A stretch of 64,000 nt of DNA from Takifugu bimaculatus (taxonomy: Eukaryota > Chordata > Actinopteri > Tetraodontiformes > Tetraodontidae), in the NCBI GenBank assembly GCA_004026145.2, contig CP034985.2:8593118-8657117 (forward strand). Reading direction: 5' to 3'. Shown in pieces: positions 24,349-37,559 of this stretch. The notes below the pieces were generated by a model. The model made no database searches and had not been told where the DNA came from. It saw only the letters and a list, made by a program, of their open reading frames with translations. Position numbers and translations under genes: made by a program. Position 1 is the stretch's first letter; each line of letters opens with the position of its first letter.

Positions 24349-24948
24349 TCAGGTGGGTGGTGGGCCGTTGGTGTAGTGCAGCATGGGGTAAAAAGACCGG
24401 GCGAAGTTGTTGGTCCCAGCGCAGCCGGGGTTGCTCTCCGACACGGGGATCAGGCAGGGGAGCAGCAGGAGGAGCAGCAGGAGGAGGTGCAGCGGAAGAG
24501 CAGCGCGGAGCACCCGGTAGAGGAGCGCGGGGGGAGGGGAGGGCCCTCGCTCCTCGCTCCTGCCCTTCTCCCTGCACAGCACAGACGAGACGAGAACGTT
24601 GGTATAAAGAGAGCAACGATCTGAGCGAGTCTGGAGCAGCTCAGACCTCTGCGTCGAGGAGGCCTCCTCCGGACAAACATCCGCGCTGCTGCTTTGTTCT
24701 GGTTTCCAGTCCTGCGGACAAAGCGCCACCTTTTGGATCTGGGTTTCAGCACCGGCCAGACGCTGCTGCAGGGCGCCGAGGTCGCCCTCCACCTGCCTCA
24801 GCAGCAGCTTCAGCTTGCTGCCCGTCGCCCGGAGCTTCTCTGGGGTCTCCCTGCTGTCCTCTGCTGCCTCCTCAGGCTGGAGCTGGGACCACAGCAGCTG
24901 GAGGGAGGCCTGCTGAGCCCGGCGCCGCCGCAGCTCCTCTCGCAGATC
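24349..24948 (-). CDS. syne2: syne2 last exon: membrane anchor and KASH domain
   Basis: One 600-nt exon of 199 codons plus stop, phase 0, acceptor TTTTTCAG. It encodes a spectrin-like segment (DLREELRRRRAQQASLQLLW), then a Leu-rich transmembrane helix (LPLHLLLLLLLLLPCLIP). The luminal tail ends FARSFYPMLHYTNGPPPT. The Cys 23 residues before the C-terminal Thr, which in the family forms a disulfide with SUN proteins, is present, and so is the terminal PPPT that inserts into SUN trimers. This end of the protein looks fully functional. Confidence 0.95.
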   Translation of the reverse strand, partial: DLREELRRRRAQQASLQLLWSQLQPEEAAEDSRETPEKLRATGSKLKLLLRQVEGDLGALQQRLAGAETQIQKVALCPQDWKPEQSSSADVCPEEASSTQRSELLQTRSDRCSLYTNVLVSSVLCREKGRSEERGPSPPPALLYRVLRAALPLHLLLLLLLLLPCLIPVSESNPGCAGTNNFARSFYPMLHYTNGPPPT

Positions 24949-27418
24949 CTGAAAAACACGGGGATGGCGCATTCGGGCCGGAAAACGTGCGTTCCCCAAT
25001 AACTGATGCAGGCTTACGATCAAGGTGTCGCGGTGCTGCTGCAGAGCACCGAGTGGCGTGTTTGGCTGACTGAGGCTCGCTGGGCGACTTCTACTCTCAG
25101 CATGGTCCAGCCACAGAAGAAGAGAATGGAGGCTTTCATGGAACTCCTGTAAACATATACAGTGAGGATCGCTGTTTACTCGCGAGGTAGCAGCTCCATA
25201 TACATCATGTTAGAGGCTAATATATAGTTAATTTGTTAATTGACCAAAACGCTCAGCTTGGAGGGTGGTTAAGATCTCTGAGAAGCTGGATCAGGACCAG
25301 CCGCTGCCGTTTCAAAGGGGTTGAGCTGACAGAGATCTATGGTCATATTACCGCCTGTCCGCAGTAAAAGTCAAAGCTCGAGGAACACTGGCATCACCCA
25401 AACCAATAAAGCTAACAGTGGAAAGCAAATCAATAAAAGCTTTTTTTCTGGGACTTTTATGATTTGGTTCTTGTGATTTCTCACCTGGCAGTTTGTGAGA
25501 GTCTTCCTCAGACTGTCGTCCCACTGCTGAAGGAATGAACGTGCTCTGCTCCAGTCCCGGTTCACAGCGTCCAGCCTGTCCTGCAGTTCTGGAGCCTCTG
25601 GAGCGAGTTGGTTGAGACGCAGCACGATGGGCTTGTGCTGGGAGAACAGCTGCTGCATCTCCTGTCGGGTCATGTCTCAAATATAAACACGGACCCTGAA
25701 AGCGTCTCACCGGAGCTGCTGCCTTCTGACCTCAATCTCACCCTCAGTTCTTTGGCTCTGGCCCTCAGGTCCTCCAGGTCGACTGCTCGGTCAGATCGCT
25801 GCATCATCTCCAGCTCAGGGACCGTGCTCCGTAACCAGGAAGTGATCTCATCGAGGTCTCTTTTTAGATGTTCCTGAGAGCCAGACTGAGCGTGGAGCAG
25901 CTCCCAGCATCCATTAACACCTGAGAGGGAACAAACACTCTCCTCACAACTGTTTTGTTTTCCATTAAATCAGAAAAAAGAACATACCGATGTTTTAAAC
26001 TTGTATTCTGAGGGCTTTTTACATAATCATGACGTTAAATCTGCCAAAATGAAAAATTACAGTTCTCGGGAGCAACGCCTGTATTTAAAGTACGTTAAAC
26101 TACATTTGATTACATAAGAACAACAGTTTTATCATTTCATCTGTCTATTTCAAATGCACATTTAAAATAGTGATTTCTCTTGAGTTGGACATTTTTGCTT
26201 CTTTCTGCAGTCCTAATCTAAACTCATGTCTCATGTGGACCATCATGTCTCACCTGAGTGGCCTGCAGACGCCCACCCGGGCGGCGCCGTCTCCTCTGGC
26301 TGCTCGCCGTCATCATTGAGGATCAGCGCGTATCTTTGGACATCGCGCACGAGACCCAACTGGAAACAAAAGCAGTTGTGGTAAAAACATGTGCAAATGT
26401 CCCCGTAAGTGTCCGTCATCGGTGACCGATAATTGGGTCATCGCTCAAACCTACCGGCGTGCTGGTCAGCGTGGGCGAACTCTCCGCACACTCCTCGGGG
26501 GCCAGGCTCTGGGGTTGCCATGTCGGGGGGTCATGGAGAGTCATGGATGTGCTCGAAGCTAAAATCACAAAAACAGCTTGATGACAGATGCTGAAAGGTC
26601 CAAACATCAGCAACAGGAAATGTTCAGTTTGACGCCACTTTTCCTTCATGAATTCTGTTTACAGACATAAATCGCATCGACCATCTGGGCGACTCGGAGC
26701 ATCGGATTCCATGTGTGAGCTGCAGGAGAGAAACTATAGCGTCGCTCCGAAATGAAAGCAGTAAAAATCTACAGCTGGAGTCCAGTTTTCGATCAAAATA
26801 GCATCTAAATAAGCTAAACTCCTGATCTTTGTTAACATTTTTCCTCAGCATAGTTGTTTGTTACCCCTAACCCCATAAACTGTTGAACACATTTATTTCT
26901 ATTATTTATTTATAAAAGTGATAAAACAATGTGGGTTTTTGTGGCATGTGTGTGTGTGGGTGGGGGGAAGGGGCGGGGTGGGGTGGGGGGGGGGATAAAG
27001 TCATCTTTTCCATCAGAGAATTCTTTAACTGCAGTCAGTTTAATGAAAAGATTCAAGAGCGATTACTTTGGCCTTGAGGAGATTCCCCAGAGCAGAAATA
27101 TATCAAGTTCGAGCGCAACAAACTCTCAACCAGCAAAAAAGATGCAAATGATGCATGAGCAGCTGGAACGGTGCTCCACCACGAAGGGCTGTGACCGGAT
27201 TTATGACGGTCGCGTTCCAGCCAGCAAGAGGAGTGATCCAGCTCTGCCCGGATGAGGGACGCAGGGGTCAGGCTGGAGCCATGTAGAACTACCACATATT
27301 TCATCTTGTTTGAAACGACTGGAATGGCGAAGGCTTGTCCGCTGTTTCCACGGGTGGTTCCACCACTCAGAAACCTGGATCTGAATATCCAAACAGATTT
27401 ATGGCCATGACACCCCCC

Positions 27419-27449
<31 letters not shown>

Positions 27450-30316
27450 ACACACTTCAAAACAGGAATGTTTGCATCTGGAAATTTACCCGACAGTGCA
27501 CTGAAGTGAGCCCTCTCCTCCTCCTCATCTTCCTCCTCCTCCTCGTCCTCATGCGATGACGACCCCCCCACGTCTCCGGTGTGGTCCCATTCCAGGGGCA
27601 GCGAGTCCACACTCAGCGGCGTCTCCCGTCCCGAACGCTCCAGCGGAGAGGCTAGCAGATGGGTGGGTGTGGCCGGGAGGCTTCTGAAGCTCCGCCCCAA
27701 CCAAGGCCGGCAAATCAGCTCCAAGTTGGTCTCCAAAGACCAGGCAGTTCTGGAGAGGTCTGGTTCTTCTATGGTCCGCTGGAGCGGAGAAGAAAGATCC
27801 ATCTGATTAAAACTGAAGTCTTCCTGTTGCCTCTCATTGTCACATATATTAATTATTTCCTCTTCATTCACAAAGAGAAATACATAAATTCTGGACTTTT
27901 GCTGATTTAAGGATCTGGAGGAGATTCAGGAGCGAGCTCTCAGCTCACCGGCGGCTGGCTGAGACGCTGGTGGAAGCGGACCAGTCTGCCGAAAACCTCC
28001 TGGCAGTACGTGTGCAGCTCTTCCAGCTCCTCCTCGATGAGCGCCGCGTCCTGCGGTGAGCTCTTCTGGATCAGGCCCTCTCCAAAGACGATCAGCCCGT
28101 CGATGCGTTCGGTGTTCAGGGTGATCTCCTTCTGGAAGCTCTACAGACACAACAGTTCACCTCGGACAGTCGTTAGCGGCAGATAAAGGGGCGCAGCTTC
28201 ACTGCAAACTCACGTTGAGCTGTTGGATCTTGTGATGGACGTCGCTCTCTGAAAAGTGTTCCACGTTGGTGAGCTGCAGGTCCAGCTCGGTCAACCACAC
28301 CAGCATGTTCTCCCTGGTACCTTCAAACTCCTCCCTCTGGCTGGTGAAATGCTGGTAGAGGTGGAGAGAAAGATCTACGTCATATATGGCTGAAATCTGT
28401 CCGTCCCTCTGTCCGTCCGTCCGTCCGTCTACCTTGAGTCGGCGGACAATGGCAGCCACCCTGCGGTGCAGCGTGTCCCAGCGCCTGTTGCCTTCATGGA
28501 CCATGAGCTTGAGCTGACTGGCTCGGTCGGTCCGGTTCTCCCTGGCCAGACGGCGATACTGGTTGTTGACCAGTTCCAGGTGCGTCAGGCGTTCGTGAAC
28601 CTGCCTTTGGAAACCCTGAAGGACAAACAAGTCCTAATGTGATGGTGAAAATGATCCAAACATCCAACACAAAACAAGTCAAACACAAAGCAGGAAACTG
28701 AAACAACCACATATGAGCAGAGCCAGTATTATTCAGGCCGACCTCAAACTTCTTCAGCTCCTCCTTGGCGGCAGTATAAAGGACGTCAGCAGAGTTTGGG
28801 TTGGCAGCGGTGCGCTCCGTCGTCTTCAGCCAATCTTCAAACTGTGAGTAATCGTCCAGAAACTTGCACCATAGCCTCCATGTCTCCTCGATCCTGCGGA
28901 GCAGACATGTGGAACTGGAGGTCACAGCCTGCGCTTTTAAATGAAGGCTTCATCTAAATTCTTCTCCTGCTTCGAGGACTCGATGACACGCGGCAGAATT
29001 GCGCTGTGAGGTGATTTGCTGTCCCCACCTGAGCCTCCTGTCCAGAGCCAGGGTACAGATGGTCCTCCAGCGCTGATCCAGGCTGCGGCTGGTCTCCTGC
29101 AGGGAGTCGCCCTCCAGCTCAGTGGCGCCGGCTGCATCCTCGTCGCGGAGCAACATGTCACACAGGCTGAGCACCGACTCTACGCCCTCCGTGTGCTGTT
29201 GGATGTCCCTCTGAAGCTCCTGGACACACATGCGGACACAGGTCAGAGGTCTATCTCCCAGAGAGAACAGATGTTTAACATGCAGCTCAATCCAGGAGAC
29301 CACCCCTCCCGAACTTAAACAAAGGACAAATCTGAATAATTGATCATGCCGAGAGACAACGAGCGAGCAGGAACTACAGCATCGAGTGTTTCCCGCTCAC
29401 CTGCTGCTCGGCCAGCCTCCTCTGGATCTCCTGGGGGTGACAGACGCTGTAGGTGATCGGTCTGGACAGCTCGGCTTCCACACGAGAAAGCCACGAGCGC
29501 AGGTTGCTCATGTTCTTATCCAGCTGCTGCACCGTCGCCAACGTCTCCTTCAGCTTCTTTACCCTGGAACAAACCGACAAAGGACACGCTGTGGGCTGAG
29601 AAGGGCCCGACAGTTGGCAGGACCTCGCCTGGTCTCCGGATGCAGGACCAGCAGGTTTCAAGTTCCGTTTAACTTTGTTTATATAGCGACTGTTAATCAA
29701 GACTATCTTCAGGAGCTTTACAGAAACCCGCAGGTTGACTTCCAGACAAGCATCAGTGCAACCTAACAGGGAGAAACCTTGAGCGGGCCCAGGCTCACAG
29801 GGCGAAGATGGTGTACTCCCCAGAAACTCCCCAGATTTTATACAGAATAAATAACCCAAAAGACAATGGACAACCAAAGATTAATAAATGAAACCAAAGA
29901 AAGGAAGTGCTTTTTTCAGGTACCTTATTCTCAGGTATCTTATTCTGGAACGTTCTGGGCACCATGGCAACTATCCCGGCGAGGACTCATTCACACACTG
30001 CCCAAATTCAGACCGTGGTCATAGCAATAGTTGGAACAATGCACTCTCTTTTTGAGTGTTAAAAGCCTGAAGCATGTCCTGCTTTGGAGATCGAGTTAAG
30101 GTTTTTTTCCACATTTGATCCGTCCTCGCCTGACAGCGTCCAGCGGTCCTTTGTCCACGCCGGGAGGCGCACATTCTGGGCCAAAATAATAAGAACTAAA
30201 AAAAACTGCTGAGAGTTTCAATCCAGTGGTGATGGATAGATAGATAGATAGATAGATGGATGGATGGATGGATGGATGGATGGATGGATGGATGGATGGA
30301 TGGATGGATGATGATG

Positions 30317-30359
<43 letters not shown>

Positions 30360-31162
30360 CGATCGATAGATAAGATAGATAGATAGATAGATAGATGATA
30401 GTCGATAGATAGTGATAGATGATAGGATGGATGGATGGATGGATGGATGGATGGATGGATGGATGGATGGATGACTGGTGTTGTTAATGTGGCACCCCAT
30501 TTATGACCATGAAATGAAGACATAGAGTCAGAGTAAATTTCCTCCTGAACCCCCGTGTCCCCCCGTCCTGTCCCCCCCGTCCTGTCCCCCCCATCCTGCC
30601 CCCCCCCCGTCCTGTCCCCCCCCGTCCTGCCCCCCCCGTCCTGTCCCCCATCCCCGCCCCCCGTCTTCCCCCAGCAAATCCTGCCATCCCGGCTGACTGC
30701 ATTGTCTCGCTCCCTCTCTACCTCTGACAGCCTAACAAAGGCCAGCAGCCTCACGCTGAGGTCCAACAAAGGCCCCCACCAGAAGGGGACCCAGATGAGG
30801 AAGAGGGCACCAAGCCGGGAAAACAGACTGGAGCCGAGCAGAAAGGAATGGGGAAAGGGGGGGGGGGGTAACTTAGCCACAAGCTAAACTTTGACGTTGA
30901 GTCTCGTCACTGTGATTAAACAGGCCCCCCTCGTGTTTAGAGAGCGTCATCTACTGCCATGAGTCCTTCTGCCCCAACCAAAAAACCCACAATTAATCAC
31001 GACTGAGAATTAACCCCTGATTAATTAAAGCATCCAGTTAAAGAACTGAATCACTGGAAGCCTTAATAATAAGATTAAGAAGAATTCCAAGAGCAAGTTG
31101 AGGGAGAAAACTAAATAATTTAGTTTTTTATCAAATACAGAACAACAGCTAAAGACACCCCC

Positions 31163-31227
<65 letters not shown>

Positions 31228-33114
31228 ACAATATTTATCAAGAGTCCTAATTAAGCTGAATTAGGCTTAAGTTTGTGACCCCTGAGTGCTCTTTCTTGGG
31301 TGAATAATGCATGGTAATAGACGCGGCCCCTCCCATTTTAATCTACCACAGCATCCCAGCGTAACACAGTGGACAATGAGTGGACAATGAGTGGACAATG
31401 AGTGGACATAAGCGCATATGGTGGCTGTAAGAAGCCTGCTGGAGGTGGTGCTGGGGTGGGCAGGCAGGTTAAGAGGACTGTCGCTCCAGACTCTCCATCT
31501 GTCTGAGCACACTGAACCTTCCTTCAGCCCCCGCAGCCGCTTTCCTGGTTTCCGTGACGATAGGCTGTTCACAGCTGCTCCTCACCTGGCTTCGATGTGG
31601 TGGAAGAGGTTGTGCCAGCGCTGGTTGACCTCCAGCAGGGAGCCGCGGACCTGCGTCTGCTTGGCGGCGTCGCTGGCCAGCAGGAGCTGCTCGCCCAGCT
31701 GCTTCAGGTGACTCTTGTTCTCGCTGAACAGGTTGATTTCCTCCATGCAGTCCTGGGGGGGGGGGCGCCACAATCAGAGTCAAGCTGAAGCACGACGCAA
31801 CGCAGCCAAAAATAAATAAATAACCAGACCGAGTGGTGGGGATCGTCTCCTCCCAACTAAGAAACAGACGTCTGAACATTAGCTTTTACTAACTGAGCGA
31901 GACAAGAAGGTCATCACGGCCGTGTCGTACGGGCCTGTGTGTTGGACACGCGTCCCGCCGTCTCACGCACCTTCTTCAGTTTCTCCACCATCTCCTCGAT
32001 GCTCAGATCTCCCCTGTGGGACACCTTGTCCTCCATCTGAGTCAGCCAGTCACAGAACTGCTTGTTTTTGTCGTTGAAGATGGTCCAGGCGTTGAGGCGG
32101 TCGGCGATTTCCTGCCTGCGCAAGGACACCTGCAACGTTTGGACAACGTCTTTGCCCGAGCCAGTAAGAGGACGATAACGTACCAACAGGACACTTTCTT
32201 TAACAGAATCAACTGAGAAAACCACAGTTCCTCGTGGTTTAACAGCCGCTGGGTCAAATCCAGGATTAAATCAGGGTTATAGAGTCGGGCGGAAATACAG
32301 GAAATTACCTGATTCTGTGACAAAAGTGCCAATTCTAAAGAAACAAGAAGGAACAATAGTAATAAAAGCAGTCAAGTGAGTGGAAATCAGGGTAATCAGC
32401 TGATCTGGGGGCAATCTGCTGGGATCTAGTCTATTTGATCAAACGAGGTTCATTTTCCTAACGACAGCTTAATGTCAGGAAAACGCCCCATCACATAGTC
32501 GAGGAGGGGGCTGATCTGTGAACCGGCTGTATTTCACTGTTCTGGAGCATTTATTGGCTTTAATTAAGTCCTGCGGAGCCCTCAGGACTCCAGAGAATTT
32601 AGGGTGAGCTGCCATCAACCAGCGAGGACTTTGTGCTCCCGCCTGGAACAATAGAGCCGGTCCCCTGAGTCTGCTCAGCCCGGCCATCTGCTCATCTGAC
32701 CCATTCCAGCAGCCTCCCCCATCTACAACCTGTTAGCTGCTGCGGCTCAGATCTGTCAGCCACGTCAGAAACGGACACAAATAGTCTCGCTATGCGGAAA
32801 TTGGTCTATTTGCCCTGACATTAAAATCAAACTCTATGTTTCAGTCTAACTTAAAGCAGCTGTGACGCACAGACTACCACCAGATTAGGGTTAACGTAGG
32901 AAGAGGACAGAGCGAGCCCGGGGAACAGAAGCTGTGCTGGCTGGACAAAGCAGACAGCAGCCAAAACGGGACCAGGTGGAAGCAGCCGGTGTAAACTGGG
33001 ACTCCAGAGCTCGACCCATAACTATCCCATAATGCTAATAACTGGCAGAAACGTCACAAGCACGCCAGGAACAAGAGTGTGTTTGTGTTTAAGCCAAAAT
33101 GCTTAACTGTAGGA

Positions 33115-33189
<75 letters not shown>

Positions 33190-34589
33190 GGGCTTTCTTT
33201 CACCAGTAATGGAGCTACAGAACCAACAGCCTGCTCTGGTTGGTGGTTTCAGGTGCTCCTCCGGGTCTCACAGTCATTTAGAAGCTAGTGAGAAGGTGAG
33301 AGTAACTTTCCCCGCTCTCCTTCTGTGCGTAATAGTGTGTGTGTGTGTGTGCGTGCGAACGTGCGTTGCTGCCAGTTGTGCGGAGGCTTTGTCCCACTTC
33401 TCCCGGCCGAGGCACCACTGGGAGCAACTTCCCCCGTCTCCTCGCCTCGCTCCCCCTCTCCTCTCTCCCTTTCCCCCTGAACTCCCCGTCTCTCCGGTTT
33501 CCCACTCCGGTTTCCGGCGCTCACCTTGGTGCACAGCTCTTCCCACCGGCCGTGGAGCTGCTCCAGCTGCTGCTCCAGCAGAGCCGCGTCGCCGGCGGCC
33601 GCATACAGGCCCGGGTCGGTCTTCACGCCGCTCAGCTCCCTCAGGCCGCCGGCCAAGCGCCGCAGCGCCAGCTCGGACTCCTGCATGACAGACGGAGAGA
33701 TGATCGCCCGGCCGTGCACGAGCTGTGCGCTCACGCTCCTCTCCGGCCCTGCGACCGTGCAGATTAAAGGGCTGCGGACGGGACAGGGGGAGGGGAGATG
33801 GGGGGAGGGGAGTGAAACCGTGGGGGCATTATAAGGGAAGGGGGGGTGTTCTGGTGGGGGCACTCAGTTGGGATGGGGGTGGAAGGTGGTTGGAGCTGTG
33901 TGTTATTCTGGTTTCACTCGGAGTGGGTCCGATCTTAGCGCCGTCGTAGCTAAGTAAGAAAACAACAGTGATGCTAATAACAACGCGCACTGTGTGTGTT
34001 TGAATGACCTGGAGGTGGTTCTCCTCCTCACATCTGGGTCCTGATCCAGGCCGCTTCAGGGCCGTTTCCAGCTCTTCTAGTTCCGACAGGAGGCTGCTGA
34101 TGCTGTTCTGACTCTGAGACCATTCCTGAGGAATAAACCAGCATGGGTCAGTGAAGGAGGGTCCCAGGAGACCAGAACACTTCCTGGTGCTGATGAAAAT
34201 GCTCTGGTCTTGTGTCTGTCAGCACTCGACCGTGAGGCGGTGCTGTGAGGACCTGCTGGTCCGTTGATGATGCTCTCTGGGACGTTTGCTCGGCTTCCTT
34301 TCCTTCAACCCGACAGCAACGTGTTGAACACAGCTCACACAACCGATGGAGCTGCGTCAGCCGGTGCACGAGAGCGCCGACACCCTACTTTAGTCAGAAA
34401 TCGGGTCTGATTCGCTGTCGCGCTCCGAACGTTTGTGTCTTTCATCCAGTTCGCTTTTTTCCATCGTTTCTGTGCACTGATGGAATGAACGAGCAGATGG
34501 TTGTGGGAGCAGATGATGGACAGATTTGAGCGTCTGTTTGATCCCTCGTGCCAGAGACACAGCAGGCTCACGTGCACTCGAAGTCTGTG

Positions 34590-34638
<49 letters not shown>

Positions 34639-37527
34639 GGAGAGAGTAAATATGGGTCATGCAGAGCCGACTCCTCCCAGTCTGTGTTCAATCTGTGGCA
34701 CTTTTCCTGTTATTTTAATTCTTTTATTCCTCAAGAAACACAAACATTAATTAAGTATTTTTATAGAAATCCCGACTTCTATTAGCAGCGAGGAGTCAGA
34801 CGTCAGTGGCGTTCTGGTCTGCCTCTATTAATGAAGAAAGCAGGAGTGTCTCCTTATTGTCTGTAGAGCTTTGCACAAATGAAAGATAATGAAATCTGAA
34901 ATTAGTGTTCAAATAATGAGGATTAATGAGGAAATCCTGGAGGATTTCACTCTCACAGGGTTGGTGATGTTGACCTTAGAACAGCACAAAAACCAGATTC
35001 CAGTCGGTGCGTTATATTTTATCTGGCGTAATTATTCATTTTTTCTTGATTGTTGCAGTTTTCTCTTCACGAAGGTGTGAAGGCAAATTCTGAGCCACCT
35101 GATAGGTGCTCAAAGCTCTTAGAGCTCTTTTATGTGATCGATACGATCATTCAGGACGTGGAGCTGATATCTGACCTGCGCTCTTGCCTTGACCAGATCT
35201 CGTCCCCTGTCCAGTCGTGACTGGGTTTCGTTCCAGGCCTTTTCAAGGTCCTGGAGCTCTGTCTGCAGCCGGTTCTGGAGCTCCAAGTCCTTCACAGATT
35301 CATATAAATGTCTTCCGGCCTCCAGCGTCTTGGAATACGCGGCAGAGTGTCCAGCTAACGTGTCCTCCACACACTAGGCAGAAAGAGGAAATCTTTCAGT
35401 TCATTAATGCGAGAGGTGCAACTGATGATGATTATACTTAATGAACCTGTTGAAACCAACCTGATAATCATCGGTGGTAATCATCAGAGGTCCAGCAGGG
35501 GGCAGCACACAGTCTACGTCCCCCAGCAGCCCCCCAATAAGTTTCAGACCGCTACGGTAGATTCTCCACCGGCTCAGCTGGTCTCTCACAGACCTGAGCT
35601 GGTCCAGCTGAGCCACAGAGGCAAACCAGCTCCTCTTCATCCGGGTCGCATGTGCCACCAGCTCCGATCTGCAAGTGGGGGGAAGAAGGGTTACATTCCG
35701 TGACCCTCAGTCAGCCACATGTGTTCCACGTGTAATGGTGCTTTAAGGTCACGAAGGCCCCCGACGCGACAGTCAAATGCATCTTTCAGCCAGAATATTT
35801 CATGCGTCTCACGTCTCCTCCTCAGGCTGCTTCCTCGCTAGGACTGGACCACGTGACAGAGAAGAGCGTGTAGATGTTGTTGTCCCATCATTATCTGAGC
35901 CCACAGAGTCTGTGGAAGTAAATCAGGGGGAGACGGAGATATTTCAGCTGCAGTAATGAGCACGAAGAACGTCAGCGTGCAGTGATGAAGCCCTTCCTGC
36001 ACCGCCAGAAGCTACTGAAGCTTCTGTAATGTCCTCTACCTGGAGGACAGTCAGCGTGTCTTCAAGGCCTGAAGCAACAGGGAGGTTTCATGGAATTCGA
36101 CTCCTCCTGGAGTCGTTTCTGGACAGATTTCAGGCGCTGACTCAGCTCTGGGAAGCTCTGGGGTTGCAGCAGTTCATGCAGCAGCACTCTGGCCAAAGAC
36201 AAAGGCCTCCAAGTTGACATGTTTTCATCTTTTTCAAGGATTTCAAGGTTTGCTTAAGCTGCTTCCGCGTCTCCTCGCTTCTGACCTCACAGACACGGAG
36301 GAACGTTTGAAGGCCGTCTCAGAAAGGTTCCTTTGTCAGCTGAACTTCCTCACCTGTTCACCTCAAACACATGAATCATGCTTCCAGCCCAGTGTGTGTA
36401 GAGCAGGTGCACTCTGTCCGTGCACGCTCTGTAAAGAGGCGCACGGCTCCCTCTGTGGCTGACGTCAACCAGTGACGCAAAGGCAGCGCTGAGCTCCGGC
36501 AGCACCTGCTCAAAGAACAACACAGAAAAACACATCACACTGAACATTTCCTTTTAGTGAGCAAAACACAGAATTAAAACAGGAAGTGTTATGTTGCCAT
36601 GGTTTTTGGAGCACTTCCTGTCTGTCTCTGTTACTAATTATGCTAACTCAGTGATGCACAGGAGCAAAGGGTGTGAGCGTTTGTTTGGAGGGAGCCGCTC
36701 GTGTGTCTGACCTTTGAAAGGTTTGTGTCTCTGAAGCTGTTCTCTGGGGCCGTTTGAAGGCTTTGGATCTGCTCCTCTATGTGGTCCAGTCGGGTCTGAA
36801 CCAGCTGCTGCTGCTCCCGCTCCTCCTGCGGGCAACAGAAAGGGTTTTTGCCTCTCATGCGGTCGAGCCGCCTCTGTGCTTTTGCCTTTGAAATAAAGCA
36901 ACACCAAGAGAGCTTTTCACCTGCAGCTTTTCCTTTGTCCTCCATGTCACCCGGTCCAGCAGGAGGACGTCACGGCTCAGATGTTGCAGCTCCAGTTTGA
37001 TCCAATTCGCCGCCACTGGTTCAAGCTGTTTGGTGAGAGGTTCTGAAGCAGCATAGACGTTTCCCATCATGCTTTGCAAGTCGTCCGCCATCTCCTGCAA
37101 CTTCTAGCAGTGAAGGAGCAATAAAAGATGATCAGAAATGGGTTTCGAACTGCAGATTTGGAGTCACGAGGCTGTTGGGATTGGGAATTCATTCCATCGT
37201 CTGTCAGATGTTCCTGATTGCATCACAAACCAATAACTCTACTCTCAAAGGATCCTTTCAAATGTTGATTTTTGAGACCTCTGAGAGCTCTGAGAGACGG
37301 GAGGGCTGAGGGAGCACACAAGCTTCACCTGAACCGAGTCAACGGGGCGCGGTGGGTCCGGCTGGGGAGAAGCTCTGCACACCTGCTCCCACTGGTGCCG
37401 CAGGTCCAGCAGGAGGAGGGAGCATCGGTCCGAGAGGTGGCGGTACTCCTTCCAGAGGGAAAGTGTGTGTTCTGTCTGCATCTGCTCAGCTTTCAGCTCC
37501 TCCACCACGTCCTTCCACCTGACACAC

Positions 37528-37559
<32 letters not shown>

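Noticed and set aside
24572..24620. Short intron between the spectrin part and KASH part of the last syne2 exon (acceptor-like CTGTGCAG)
   Set aside because: The exon reads through in frame with 600 nt (a multiple of 3), and any donor in range would give an intron under 50 bp.
24339..25073. 244-codon plus-strand frame opposite the KASH exon
   Set aside because: It is the antisense shadow of the GC-rich, Leu-coding KASH exon and has Ala/Arg/Gly-rich nonsense composition.
25662..25675. Acceptor TTTGAG for the syne2 exon ending at 25485
   Set aside because: It breaks the phase with the preceding exon; the next AG (CCCGACAG) restores it without any indel.
30096..30880. Long open frames with Ile-Tyr-Leu-Ser or His-Pro-Ser-Ile repeats
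   Set aside because: They are translations of the GATA/GGAT block, not genes.
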